DNA of 33,247 bases from Streptomyces ipomoeae 91-03 (GCF_000317595.1 NZ_AEJC01000013.1:1-33247), one strand, 5' to 3'; positions 23,345 through 31,357 are shown, counted from the first letter of the stretch. Program-made: numbers and translations. Notes: generated from the letters alone by a model not told the origin.

Positions 23345-24310
23345 ATGCCGTCCTCACCCAACCCCTCCGCCCCCTCCCCCAACCACCTTGCCGTGATGGC
23401 CGAACTGGAGACGCTGACCACCGAGGCGTTCCGCCCGGAGCTGGCCGACATCGACCAACTCCCCACCCTCGACATCGCCAAGCTGATGAACGGCGAGGAC
23501 GCGACCGTGCCCTCGGCGGTGGCGGCGCAGCTGCCCCTCATCGCGGCGGCGATCGACGCGATCGCCGAGCGCATGGCCAGGGGCGGCCGGTTGATCTACG
23601 CGGGAGCGGGTACGGCCGGCCGGCTCGGGGTCCTCGACGCGTCCGAGTGCCCGCCGACCTTCAACACGGCCCCCTCCCAGGTGGTGGGCCTGATCGCGGG
23701 CGGCCAGGAGGCCGTGGTCACGTCCATCGAGGGCGCCGAGGACTCGGCGGAGCTGGCCCGGACGGACCTCGACGCGCTGGGCCTGACCGCCGAGGACACG
23801 GTGGTCGGCGTATCGGCGTCGGGCCGTACGCCCTACGCGGTCGGCGCCGTTACGCGGGCGCGGGCGTACGGGGCGTTGACGGTGGGCCTGTCCTGCAACG
23901 CGGGCAGCGCGCTCGCGGCAGCCGCCGACCACGGCATCGAGATCGTCGTGGGCCCCGAGCTGGTGACGGGCTCGACCCGCCTGAAGGCAGGCACGGCCCA
24001 GAAACTGGTCCTCAACATGTTCTCGACGATCACGATGATCCGCCTCGGCAAGACGTACGGAAACCTGATGGTCGACGTACGCGCCACGAACGACAAACTC
24101 CGGGCCCGTTCCCACCGCATCGTCGCCCTCGCCACCGGCGCGACCGACCCCGAGATCGAAGCGGCCCTCACCGAGTCGTCCGGCGAGGTCAAGACCGCGA
24201 TCCTGACGCTCCTGAGCGGAGTGGACGCCGACACGGCCACCCAACTCCTGACGGAGAACGGGGGCCACCTGAGAGCGGCCCTGGCAGCGGCAACGGCAAC
24301 GACCCGCTGA
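23345..24310 (+). CDS. murQ: N-acetylmuramic acid 6-phosphate etherase
   Basis: 321 residues of the SIS-fold etherase that splits MurNAc 6-phosphate into GlcNAc 6-phosphate and D-lactate in peptidoglycan recycling. Signature segments are complete: IYAGAGTAGRLGVLDASECP with Glu101, the position of the catalytic Glu83 of E. coli MurQ; SIEGAEDS with the second acidic residue; VGVSASGRTPY; and GSTRLKAGTAQKLVLNMFST. The C-terminal helical part (LLSGVDADTATQLL) carries the usual three-helix tail. ATG 23345 has only a weak GGAAAAGAG upstream. Regulation by the adjoining RpiR-type protein is likely from synteny. Confidence 0.95.
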   Translation: MPSSPNPSAPSPNHLAVMAELETLTTEAFRPELADIDQLPTLDIAKLMNGEDATVPSAVAAQLPLIAAAIDAIAERMARGGRLIYAGAGTAGRLGVLDASECPPTFNTAPSQVVGLIAGGQEAVVTSIEGAEDSAELARTDLDALGLTAEDTVVGVSASGRTPYAVGAVTRARAYGALTVGLSCNAGSALAAAADHGIEIVVGPELVTGSTRLKAGTAQKLVLNMFSTITMIRLGKTYGNLMVDVRATNDKLRARSHRIVALATGATDPEIEAALTESSGEVKTAILTLLSGVDADTATQLLTENGGHLRAALAAATATTR

Positions 24311-24332
24311 CGAACGCACGCCCACGTCTTCA

Positions 24333-24440
24333 GGGGCGCGGGGCCGTGCCGATCTGCGGCTCCGCAGCGCGGGCGCGAACAACTCCCGCGAACCCGCGGC
24401 CCGAAGGCCCCCCAAGCCCCAACGACGCTACCGCCCGCCC
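24333..24440 (+). repeat. dispersed Streptomyces-type intergenic repeat, copy 2
   Basis: A second copy of the block at 31-118, with 43 of 46 identical bases at its start. It lies just after murQ and may also provide a terminator-like fold through CTGCGGCTCCGCAG. Confidence 0.65.
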
Positions 24441-24603
24441 CTCCCCCACGCACCCGTGCGCCCCCGCGCCCACGACCCACCGACACGCCCGATTCGCCAA
24501 AATGGCTCATCGGATTTCCGCCACACTGGCTCGTCCACTCCGCCGCCATCCCGACTCATCCGACCGCCACAGCCGGCAGCCCGACAGCCGAGGGGGGCGC
24601 ACA

Positions 24604-24837
24604 TTGCTGGGCCTACTGGCCGTGCTCCTGTTCTTCGCCGCCTTCTTCCTGCTGCTCCTCGGTGCGCCGAGGATGCGCGGTCCCGAGCGACCGGCGCTGC
24701 CCTGGCGCATCGTCTACGTGACCTCCGTGGCCGCCCTCCTCCTCTCGGCGGGCCTGGCCGCACGCGCGGACATCGCGCACTGTTCGGCCGACCCGAATGC
24801 CAACGACTGCGACACGACAGACCCGGCCCACCACTGA
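24604..24837 (+). CDS. small two-helix membrane protein
   Basis: A 77-residue protein with two strong membrane helices (LGLLAVLLFFAAFFLLLLG and IVYVTSVAALLLSAGLAA) separated by a short basic loop (APRMRGPERPALPWR), then a polar tail with two cysteines (HCSADPNANDCDTT). TTG 24604 is chosen because GAGGGGGG lies just upstream and the hydrophobic core follows directly. ATG 24502 would add 34 Arg/His-rich residues read partly through intergenic-looking sequence. The function is unknown. Confidence 0.6.
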   Translation: MLGLLAVLLFFAAFFLLLLGAPRMRGPERPALPWRIVYVTSVAALLLSAGLAARADIAHCSADPNANDCDTTDPAHH

Positions 24838-24934
24838 CCACGCGGGTCGCCGTCCACCGGCCGCACGAGCCGACTGTCAGTGGTGTGTGGCACGGTGGGG
24901 TACGCCGTTGTCGTCCAGGAAAGGGACCGAGTCC

Positions 24935-25513
24935 GTGAACCACGCCCAGCTCACCGCTCTCGGCCGGGCCCTGCGGCTGCTCGGGGAGCACGGTGAGGCG
25001 CTGAGCGCCGACACCCCCGACACCCGCCTGCACGAAGTGAAGGCGGACATCAAGCGCGCCCTGGAGCTCCTGGACGAGACGGTCACGACGGCCCCGCCGA
25101 CGACCCGCTGCGCGGAGCACCCGAACGGCCCGGTCGACGAGGAGGCCCCGGACCGCTGCCTCCTGTGCGAGACCCGCCGCCGCGCCGCCCGCCGCAGCGA
25201 GCTGAACGACAGCTACGGCCCGCCCCGCCCCACCGGCCGGACCACCCCGACCCCGTCCCGCTACGGGGTACGGGACGACCGCCCCCAACCCCAACAGCGC
25301 TGGCTCCCCGAAGCGTGGAACGGCCAGGTCTGGCAGCTCTGCGGCACCCCCCGCCGAGACCGCCGCGAGGCCGAGCTCTACCTCACCGCCCAACGCCGCG
25401 GCCCCCGCCCGGCCATCGCCTACCGCCTGGTACACGAGTTCACCGACTACGAAGTCCTCCGCATCTGGGGCGAGCCGATACGCCTGGACATCGAACCGCT
25501 GGGTGGGCTGTAG
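24935..25513 (+). CDS. conserved hypothetical protein with zinc-ribbon-like CxxC
   Basis: 192 residues. A helical N-terminus (LTALGRALRLLGEHGEAL) is followed by a short cysteine motif (RCAEHPNGPVDEEAPDRCLLC) that resembles a treble-clef or zinc ribbon, a disordered Pro/Arg region and a folded C-terminus (RRDRREAELYLTAQRRGPRP, ending FTDYEVLRIWGEPIRLDIEP). GTG 24935 has GGAAAGGG about 10 nt upstream. No function can be assigned. Its isolation between a membrane protein and a convergent lipoprotein gene gives little context. Confidence 0.7.
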   Translation: MNHAQLTALGRALRLLGEHGEALSADTPDTRLHEVKADIKRALELLDETVTTAPPTTRCAEHPNGPVDEEAPDRCLLCETRRRAARRSELNDSYGPPRPTGRTTPTPSRYGVRDDRPQPQQRWLPEAWNGQVWQLCGTPRRDRREAELYLTAQRRGPRPAIAYRLVHEFTDYEVLRIWGEPIRLDIEPLGGL

Positions 25514-25606
25514 GGGCGTACGCGACGGCGGTGAGCGCGGTGCGGAGCGATGCTGAAGGGCGAGTATCGAGCGGCGCTGAACGCCGAGTGCGGAGACGGC
25601 GCCGGC

Positions 25607-26500
25607 TCAGCTCCCCGGCAGCCGTGTCACGCTCGACACCTTCAGCCGTACCGGAAGCGCGCCCGTGGTCAGCTGGGCGGCCAGTTCCGCGGCCTCCCGG
25701 CGGGTGAAGGTGCCGGAGATCTCGGCCTCGCCGCCGGTGATCGCGGAGGCCACGTACGGGGCGGACAGTACGGTGCCGTCGAGGACGATGGCGAACTGGT
25801 TGGCCGGTGAGGGCTGTTGGGCGAGCCGCCCGGTGATGTCGGCGAACCGCTTCGCGCCCGTCGAGGTGAACTCCAGCTTCACGTACCAGCCGGTCCCCCG
25901 CTCCTCGTCGATCGCCGCCTCGGCGTCGGCCACATCCGTACCGGGCAGGGCGACCGGTTCGAGGCGGTACGTGGAGAGGGTGCCCTGCCACTCGCCGCAC
26001 GCGGTGGTCGGCTCCGACGGCTTCGCGTCCACCGCCGCCGAGCACGCGCTCTCACCCGCCGTGTCCCCCTTCGCCACCATCTCCTGGCTCAGCACCGGCC
26101 GGAACCCCAACTCGGCGGGCCGCCCCAGGGACTCCAGCGACTCCCGCCGGTCCCCGGGCCCCGCCACCGTGATCTGCCCCTCGTCCTCGACCGTGACCTC
26201 GACGTCCTCCAGCCCCGCGACCGCCGCCCGGTCCCGCATCAGCTCGGCGGTACGTTCCAGGGCCGCCGAGTCCGAGGCCTGACCGGCCTCGGGCGCGAAC
26301 GTCACGACGGTCCGCCCGGCCGTACCTGTACCGGCGCCCTTGCCGTTGCCGTTGCCGTCGCCGTTGGCGGCCGTACCCCCGGCCCCTTCCTGCGAGCGCG
26401 GCGCCCCGTCATCGGAACCACCACACGCCCCCAGCGTCAGAACCAGCCCCAGGCCCATCCCCAGGACAGCCACCGCTCCACGCCCACGCGTCTTCCCCAC
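25607..26500 (-). CDS. lipoprotein carrying an orphan SecD periplasmic (P1) domain
   Basis: 297 residues. A lipoprotein signal ends in the lipobox LTLGAC26; a Gly/Asn-rich linker follows. Residues about 75-140 match the SecD P1 base (AELMRDRAAVAGLEDVEV, a GQITVAGPG strand and a LGRPAELGFRPVL strand). Residues about 200-290 match the P1 head (VKLEFTSTGAKRFADITG, FAIVLDGTVLSAP, ITGGEAEISGTFTRREA, AAQLTTGALPVRLKV). SecD uses this domain to pull exported proteins off the translocon, but here the six membrane helices that power it are absent. It may be a chaperone-like surface lipoprotein (inference). GTG 26500 follows GGGGGAGG. Downstream of the stop there are two degenerate 24-bp repeats. Confidence 0.87.
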   Translation of the reverse strand: MGKTRGRGAVAVLGMGLGLVLTLGACGGSDDGAPRSQEGAGGTAANGDGNGNGKGAGTGTAGRTVVTFAPEAGQASDSAALERTAELMRDRAAVAGLEDVEVTVEDEGQITVAGPGDRRESLESLGRPAELGFRPVLSQEMVAKGDTAGESACSAAVDAKPSEPTTACGEWQGTLSTYRLEPVALPGTDVADAEAAIDEERGTGWYVKLEFTSTGAKRFADITGRLAQQPSPANQFAIVLDGTVLSAPYVASAITGGEAEISGTFTRREAAELAAQLTTGALPVRLKVSSVTRLPGS

Positions 26501-26735
26501 GCCCCTTCGCCTCCCCCGCTCAAAGGCCGGCCTCCGCCAAAGGGACCCACTCACGCCCCACGGCCCGCACGCTCATCGTGGCAGCGACTCCCCTCCCCGC
26601 ACAGCGAGTTGACACATCCCGGTAAAAACCATGATCAACCCGAATGAGTGGTTTAAGTTCACCCACCCCCGTGCCAGGGGAGCCACCAACCGCAACACCC
26701 CTGCGCAGGATCATGCTCACCACTTGAGGCAGACG

Positions 26736-27953
26736 ATGACCGACCCGGCGAACCCAGAGAACCCAGAGAACCCAGCGACCCCGGCGAACCCAGCGAACCT
26801 CAGCTCGCCGAATCTCATCGACAAGACATTCCTGTCGTTCAACGGCCAGGACCAGCCGGTCATCACGTTCGCCCTGGACTACCACGGCCCGTGCCCACCG
26901 CTGGAGCCCCTCAGAGACCGAGTGGCAAAACGAGCGTCCCTCCTCCCCGGCCTGCGCCCCATGGACTCCCAGACCGGAAAGAACGTGTTCCGCCTCGACG
27001 GCATCGACATCGACGAGGAAACGAACCGACTGCTCGGCACCCCGTTCTCCTTCGCCGGCACCGTTCCCCTCTGGGACGTATGGCTGCTGAGCGAAACCCG
27101 CGACACGAACCACTTCCGCGTCCTTTTCCGAGCGCATCACGGTTTCCTGGACGGCGTCGGAGCCACCCACCTCCTCTCCGCCCTGCTGCCGGACGCCCCC
27201 GGGGAGGGCTCGCGCCTGTACGCCCCCGGAAAGGCGAGCGCCCGGGGCCGGGCCCGAGTCCTCCGGGACTTGGTGGCCTCCCTGGCGGGCAGAGGCGACC
27301 GGCCACCCCCGAGGCCCGCCAAGCCCTCCGCACCAGCCCGGCGTCATGCGTTCCAGGACGTACCCCTCACCGTCGTACGAGCCCTCGCCGACTCCTACGG
27401 AGTGAGCGTCAACGACGTGAACATGGCCGCGCTCTGCCTGGCCCTCGGCAACGGCGACGGCCTCCTGGGAGACGCCTCCGTCGGCGTGGCCATGTCGACC
27501 AGGACCCCGGCCGAGCGGCACAGCATCGGCAACCGCCTGGGGATGTTCCGCCTGACGGTCCCCTCCCGTGTCACATCACTGAAGGAAGCCGTCCACCATG
27601 TCCACCGGCACACGCAGAAACTCAGGGACACCGCACACCGCGACGCCCTGCGCAAAACAATGGACATGAAAATCCACCCGAAGATCGGCGTCCCGGCTTT
27701 CCGCTCCATGCTGAAACCGAAGAACACCCCTCTGGTGGTCAGCAGCGTCACGGTCCCCCTCTCACCGCCACACCACCTCTTCGGCGCCGAACTACGCTCC
27801 GCCGCGATGATGCTGAATGTCTTCGACGGCTTCCCCGCGTACGTCTCATTCACCCGAACGAACAACCGAATCCGCTGCGCGGCGATCTCCGACGACCGCC
27901 GCGCCCCGATCCTCGCGCTACCCGGCTCCTGGGCCTCCGCTCTCCACGCTTAG
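26736..27953 (+). CDS. WS/DGAT-type acyltransferase
   Basis: 405 residues of the wax ester synthase/diacylglycerol acyltransferase family. The catalytic motif HHxxxDG is present as HHGFLDG (residues about 135-141). The second family motif is SYGVSVNDVNMAALCLALG, and the C-terminal domain is visible as NTPLVVSSVTVPLSPPHHLFG followed by MLNVFDGFPAYVSF. These enzymes make triacylglycerol or wax storage lipid from acyl-CoA, usually at the inner membrane. It is a little shorter than the usual 440-480 residues. The N-terminus holds five 9-bp repeats encoding Pro/Asn/Glu triplets. GAGG 7 nt before ATG 26736 supports the start. Confidence 0.85.
   Translation: MTDPANPENPENPATPANPANLSSPNLIDKTFLSFNGQDQPVITFALDYHGPCPPLEPLRDRVAKRASLLPGLRPMDSQTGKNVFRLDGIDIDEETNRLLGTPFSFAGTVPLWDVWLLSETRDTNHFRVLFRAHHGFLDGVGATHLLSALLPDAPGEGSRLYAPGKASARGRARVLRDLVASLAGRGDRPPPRPAKPSAPARRHAFQDVPLTVVRALADSYGVSVNDVNMAALCLALGNGDGLLGDASVGVAMSTRTPAERHSIGNRLGMFRLTVPSRVTSLKEAVHHVHRHTQKLRDTAHRDALRKTMDMKIHPKIGVPAFRSMLKPKNTPLVVSSVTVPLSPPHHLFGAELRSAAMMLNVFDGFPAYVSFTRTNNRIRCAAISDDRRAPILALPGSWASALHA
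26750..26794 (+). repeat. 9-bp coding repeats at the N-terminus of the acyltransferase
   Basis: Five units of GAACCCAG(A/C) type, one diverged to GACCCCGGC, encode NPE/NPA/TPA triplets. It is a length-variable disordered tip. Confidence 0.85.
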
Positions 27954-28019
27954 TCGAGACGTCGGCGGCACGTCCTTGTGCGGCTACCGCCGGGCGGAGC
28001 CGTCGTCGATGATGAGCGC

Positions 28020-28202
28020 GTGACCAACCGCATCAGCATGCTGATCTCCGCGTTCGGCGTCCTCGTCGGCGCGCTGCTCCTCGTAGCCGGAGTCCGCGAG
28101 TACCAGTCGGGGGCATCCGTCCTCTGGCCGGCCCTCGCCGTCCTCCTCTTCCTGACCGCCGTCCACGCGCTCGTGCGCGACCTGCGAAGCCCGCGGAAGT
28201 GA
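28020..28202 (+). CDS. 60-residue two-helix membrane protein
   Basis: A short ORF with two hydrophobic helices (MLISAFGVLVGALLLVAG and VLWPALAVLLFLTAVHALV) around a QSG turn and a basic tail (RDLRSPRK). GTG 28020 is the only early start; there is no good ribosome-binding site. An in-frame ATG at 28038 would trim six residues. The function is unknown, and the gene stands alone between the acyltransferase and the DinB gene. Confidence 0.55.
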   Translation: MTNRISMLISAFGVLVGALLLVAGVREYQSGASVLWPALAVLLFLTAVHALVRDLRSPRK

Positions 28203-28236
28203 ACCGCCGAGCTTGACGAAAAGAGCGGAGCCAAGC

Positions 28237-28251
28237 GGTCAGGATCTGACC
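28237..28251. promoter_or_regulatory. 15-bp perfect palindrome upstream of the DinB gene
   Basis: GGTCAG-GAT-CTGACC, followed directly by TATATG (28252-28257), a possible -10. A repressor site is likely. TTGACG at 28213 is too far away to pair with this -10. Confidence 0.55.
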
Positions 28252-28309
28252 TATATGACTCCTAGTGTGGTCTCGACCGACGGAACAGAAAGCCATGGAG
28301 GCCGAGACC

Positions 28310-28888
28310 ATGAACGACACCGCGCTCGACACCGCCCACCGCACCACGACCGACACCGAGACGGTCGCCCCGCCGGCCGTCACCGGCGAGCGTGCCGAGC
28401 TGCTGGAGGCGCTGGCCAAGCAGCGGCACTTCCTGCGGTTCACCACCCGCGATCTCACCGACGAGGCGGTCGGGCGGCGGACCACTGTCAGCGAACTGTG
28501 TCTGGGCGGCCTGATCAAGCACGTCACGTCGGTCGAACGGAGTTGGACGGGCTTCATCCTGAACGGCCCCTCGGCGATGCCCGACTTCACCGCCATGACC
28601 GAGGCCGACTGGGCCCGGCGGGCCGACGAGTTCCGGATGCTGCCCGGCGAGACCCTGGCCGGTGTGCTGGCGGACTACGCCGAGGTGGCCCGCCGGACCG
28701 ACGAACTGGTCGCCACCCTGCCCGACCTGGACGCCGCCCATCCGCTGCCCAAGGCCCCCTGGTTCGAGCCGCGGACACAGTGGTCGGCCCGAAGGGTGCT
28801 GATGCACATCGCCACCGAGACCGCCCAGCACGCGGGCCACGCCGACATCATCCGCGAGTCCCTGGACGGCGCGAAGAGCATGGGCTGA
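28310..28888 (+). CDS. DinB family (DUF664-type) protein
   Basis: 192 residues of the DinB/YfiT fold. The conserved elements are LLEALAKQRHFLRFTTRDLTD, LCLGGLIKHVTSVERSWTG with the first metal His, and VLMHIATETAQHAGHADIIR with two further His residues, the standard three-His site. Most such Streptomyces proteins are presumed thiol-dependent transferases acting with mycothiol, but the reaction is unproven. ATG 28310 is preceded by GGAGG at 8 nt; an ATG at 28295 would overlap that site. This is the third DinB-like protein in the window. A perfect operator-like palindrome lies upstream. Confidence 0.85.
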   Translation: MNDTALDTAHRTTTDTETVAPPAVTGERAELLEALAKQRHFLRFTTRDLTDEAVGRRTTVSELCLGGLIKHVTSVERSWTGFILNGPSAMPDFTAMTEADWARRADEFRMLPGETLAGVLADYAEVARRTDELVATLPDLDAAHPLPKAPWFEPRTQWSARRVLMHIATETAQHAGHADIIRESLDGAKSMG

Positions 28889-28905
28889 CCCGCCCGACCG
28901 GCGAC

Positions 28906-28934
28906 GCCGGGTCCACGACGCTCGTGGACCCGGC
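28906..28934. terminator. bidirectional terminator between DinB and tannase genes
   Basis: A perfect 13-bp stem: GCCGGGTCCACGA (28906-28918), loop CGC, TCGTGGACCCGGC (28922-28934). It lies between convergent genes. Confidence 0.85.
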
Positions 28935-28950
28935 CGGCCCGCCTACTTCC

Positions 28951-30477
28951 TCACCTTGCTCGGTAACCCGACACCTCACCGATCCACGTCACGAAGTCGC
29001 CGGGGTCCTGGTCCGCCCCATGCCCCGCGTCCCAGTAGTACGACGTGTTGACGTCGTCCCCGAGCTGGACGAGCCGGGCGTGCAGGTTGCCGGCCACCGT
29101 GTGCGACGTGTCCGTGTCCTTCATGCCGAGGCGGATCCACCAGTGCTTGGAGCGGTGGGCGTTGGGCTTGTCGGCGAGGTGGTGCATGGGGTTCATCAGG
29201 GCGAGCTTCTCGGGGATGTCCTCGTCGAGGCGGGCGCTGTCGCCCTGCTGCTTGCGCAGGCTCCAGAGGGTGAAGTGGCGGGCCCGGGTCGTGCCGACGC
29301 CGAAGAGGTTGTTCTCGGGGCTGGCCATGTCGAACGTGTCGAAGGACGGGACGTTCTTCCTCCGCGTACCGACGTGGGTGACGAAGTCCGCCCATGTGAA
29401 GCTCGCCCTGCCGCCGGACCAGGTGATGAAGGGGTTCGCGGCCAGATAGGCCGAGCGGTCCGTCTCCGACAGCGCCGCCAGGTACTTCGTCGCCGACGGT
29501 TCCATGAACGTCTTCAGCAGGTAGTCGTCCAGGTTGCGGGCCGTGAGGCGGCCGTACCCCCTCGCCCGCAGCCCGAGCGACGCCACGTGGTCGCCGTACG
29601 CCGTCCTCAGCTCGTTCGACAGGGTCTGGTCGGCCTGCGAGCCACCGGCCAGCGGGTTGCCGCCCCAGCACCACTCGTACGCCATGTCGGCGTGTTCGAG
29701 GTCGGTGATCGGGCACCAGGCACCGGTGGCGAAGATCGCGTCGCTCGCGTCGGCCGCCCCGATGGCCTCCAGATACGGCTCGTACAGCGAACTGTCCCCG
29801 GACGCCCCCAGCAACGACGACAACGCACCGCCCGCGCTGACCCCGGACGACACGATCCGGTTCACGTTCCCCGGCACCCGCCCCTTGTTGAACTTCAGGT
29901 ATCGGACAGCGGCCTTCAGGTCCACGATCGCGGCGGGCGCGACACCGTAGTGGACGCCGCTCGCGTCGACGAGGGTACGGCCCCGCGCCCCCGGCTCCAC
30001 GACCACGTACCCGGCGGCCAAGGCCAGCGCCTGCCGGCTCGTGGCGCCGCCCATCCCGGTCGCGGTGATCCCGGTCTTGCCGGCCACGGACGACGGCATG
30101 TAGCCGCCGATCGCGTTGGCCAGCAGGATCGGCGCTCTGCCCGCGTCCACGGCCACGCCGTCGATCTTCACGGGCTCACAGACGTTCAGCGACTGGTACG
30201 CCGCGTCGACCGGGTTCGCCACATACGAGGCGACCTTGTAGAAGCGGTACACCACCTCGTGGGCCGTGCCGGTGGTGTCGGTGATGGCGACCGTCTGCTC
30301 GGTGTGGGCAGCCGGGTCGAAGACGAGCGACGACGAACCCGCGACGGAGGCGGCGGTTGTCCCGGCGGACCCGGCGGTCGCCGAGGTGCCGTCCGCCGCC
30401 CGCGCGCCGGAGGCGAGTCCGACCGACGGGACGGCGGCGGCTGCGGTGAGCCCCATGACCACTGACCTGCGCTTCAC
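28951..30477 (-). CDS. exported subtype-B tannase (tannin acyl hydrolase-like)
   Basis: A 508-residue alpha/beta hydrolase resembling the bacterial tannase of Lactobacillus plantarum type. A twin-arginine-like signal starts MKRRSVVMG and ends near GARA27. The nucleophile elbow is SSGVSAGGALSS with Ser214. The C-terminal segment WDAGHGADQDPGDF supplies His486 and acidic residues close by, as expected for the Asp/His pair of tannases. LLANAIGGYMPSS and AAGYVVVEPGARGR are oxyanion-side strands. It probably cleaves galloyl or related phenolic esters; specificity is not proven. AGGAGA five nt before GTG 30477 sets the start. An AT-rich palindrome 125 bp upstream is a candidate operator. Confidence 0.85.
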   Translation of the reverse strand: MKRRSVVMGLTAAAAVPSVGLASGARAADGTSATAGSAGTTAASVAGSSSLVFDPAAHTEQTVAITDTTGTAHEVVYRFYKVASYVANPVDAAYQSLNVCEPVKIDGVAVDAGRAPILLANAIGGYMPSSVAGKTGITATGMGGATSRQALALAAGYVVVEPGARGRTLVDASGVHYGVAPAAIVDLKAAVRYLKFNKGRVPGNVNRIVSSGVSAGGALSSLLGASGDSSLYEPYLEAIGAADASDAIFATGAWCPITDLEHADMAYEWCWGGNPLAGGSQADQTLSNELRTAYGDHVASLGLRARGYGRLTARNLDDYLLKTFMEPSATKYLAALSETDRSAYLAANPFITWSGGRASFTWADFVTHVGTRRKNVPSFDTFDMASPENNLFGVGTTRARHFTLWSLRKQQGDSARLDEDIPEKLALMNPMHHLADKPNAHRSKHWWIRLGMKDTDTSHTVAGNLHARLVQLGDDVNTSYYWDAGHGADQDPGDFVTWIGEVSGYRAR

Positions 30478-30601
30478 TGAACTCTCCTGTCTTCACGGCT
30501 CGTTCGGACAGCGCAGAGTCCAGCAGTCGTTTCTTAAGACTTCCTTGTACGCCTCTCGCGACCGGGCCGAATACCGTCCAGCAAACCGAGCCAATCGCCC
30601 A

Positions 30602-30621
30602 CAAAATTGTCAGCAATTTTG
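30602..30621. promoter_or_regulatory. AT-rich perfect palindrome upstream of the tannase gene
   Basis: CAAAATTG-TCAG-CAATTTTG: 8-bp perfect arms with a 4-bp centre, in a 72%-GC setting. This is typical of MarR/TetR-type operators. No such regulator gene is adjacent. Confidence 0.6.
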
Positions 30622-30634
30622 ACGCAAATCCATG

Positions 30635-30669
30635 GGCGACAGGCGACAGGCGACAGGCGACAGGCGACA
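30635..30669 (+). repeat. five GGCGACA units
   Basis: A perfect 7-bp repeat, five times, followed 15 bp later by GACGCGTAC/GACGCGTAC/GACGCCTAC (9-bp period, about 30687-30715). Both are downstream of the SOD-family stop codon. Confidence 0.9.
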
Positions 30670-30718
30670 GGACACGCTCGCGATGCCGACGCGTACGACG
30701 CGTACGACGCCTACCCGC

Positions 30719-31357
30719 TCACTCGAACGGCACGTTCACACAAGCGAGCCGCGACCCGGCCGTCCCCGCGTGCCCCTCGTGCGTGGACGTGGCCGTCTCG
30801 TGCAGCACCACGGACTTCGCTCCGCCCGCACGGAACCGCCAGTCGACGATGCCCACGGTCCGCGCCGAGCCGTCCTTGTTGGTGTCGACGTCCAACCACA
30901 CCTCGTTCTCGGGGTTGGCGTACTCCGGGTCGACCGACGGCTGCTTGGGGTCCACCTCGTCCTGGTAGTGCGGCCCGGCGTCCGCGGGCAGCTTGCCGCA
31001 CGGCTTGGTGTGCACATGGACACCGTACGTACGGTTCGCGACGAGATCCCGCAGCCGCAGCTCGATGCGCGTACCGCCGCTCCGCCGCAGCTCCTCCTTG
31101 ACCTGCACCCGCGCGCCCAGCGGCACCAGTTCGGTGTTGTACGTCACCGCCGGCGCCGCCTCCGCCGTGGCCGCCGGCGCGAACACCGTCTTGACGACGA
31201 CCTTCCGCGCCGGATTCACCACCGTCGTCCTCTCCTTCTCCACGGTCTCGCTGGCGCCCGCGGTGGCGGCGACGCCGAGGCCACCGGCGACGGCGGCCAC
31301 GGCCGCGCACGCCGCGACGATCCGCTTGTACTTGCTGCTGAACTTGTGTCGTGCCAT
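30719..31357 (-). CDS. exported Cu/Zn-SOD-family protein lacking the zinc site
   Basis: A 212-residue exported protein: MARHKFSSKYKRIVAACAAV signal with cleavage near AGAS. The beta-barrel has the SOD copper ligands: HVH in YGVHVHTKPCG, the bridging-type His in AGPHYQ 14 residues later, and VVLHE 56 residues after that (bovine spacing 15 and 57). The active-site Arg loop is AGSRLAC, as in SOD1. Between the second and last ligand there is no His where zinc ligands 71 and 80 would be, so the zinc site is gone. This resembles copper-only SODs. Enzymatic activity is therefore possible but unproven. ATG 31357 has a weak ribosome-binding site and a structured leader. Confidence 0.8.
   Translation of the reverse strand: MARHKFSSKYKRIVAACAAVAAVAGGLGVAATAGASETVEKERTTVVNPARKVVVKTVFAPAATAEAAPAVTYNTELVPLGARVQVKEELRRSGGTRIELRLRDLVANRTYGVHVHTKPCGKLPADAGPHYQDEVDPKQPSVDPEYANPENEVWLDVDTNKDGSARTVGIVDWRFRAGGAKSVVLHETATSTHEGHAGTAGSRLACVNVPFE

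Noticed and set aside
28213..30465. 750-codon plus-strand frame opposite the tannase
   Set aside because: Crosses the DinB gene and the strong terminator at 28906-28934. Its composition is antisense-like.
30635..30715. CRISPR-like array
   Set aside because: The units are 7 and 9 bp and contiguous with no spacers, so it is a simple tandem repeat.
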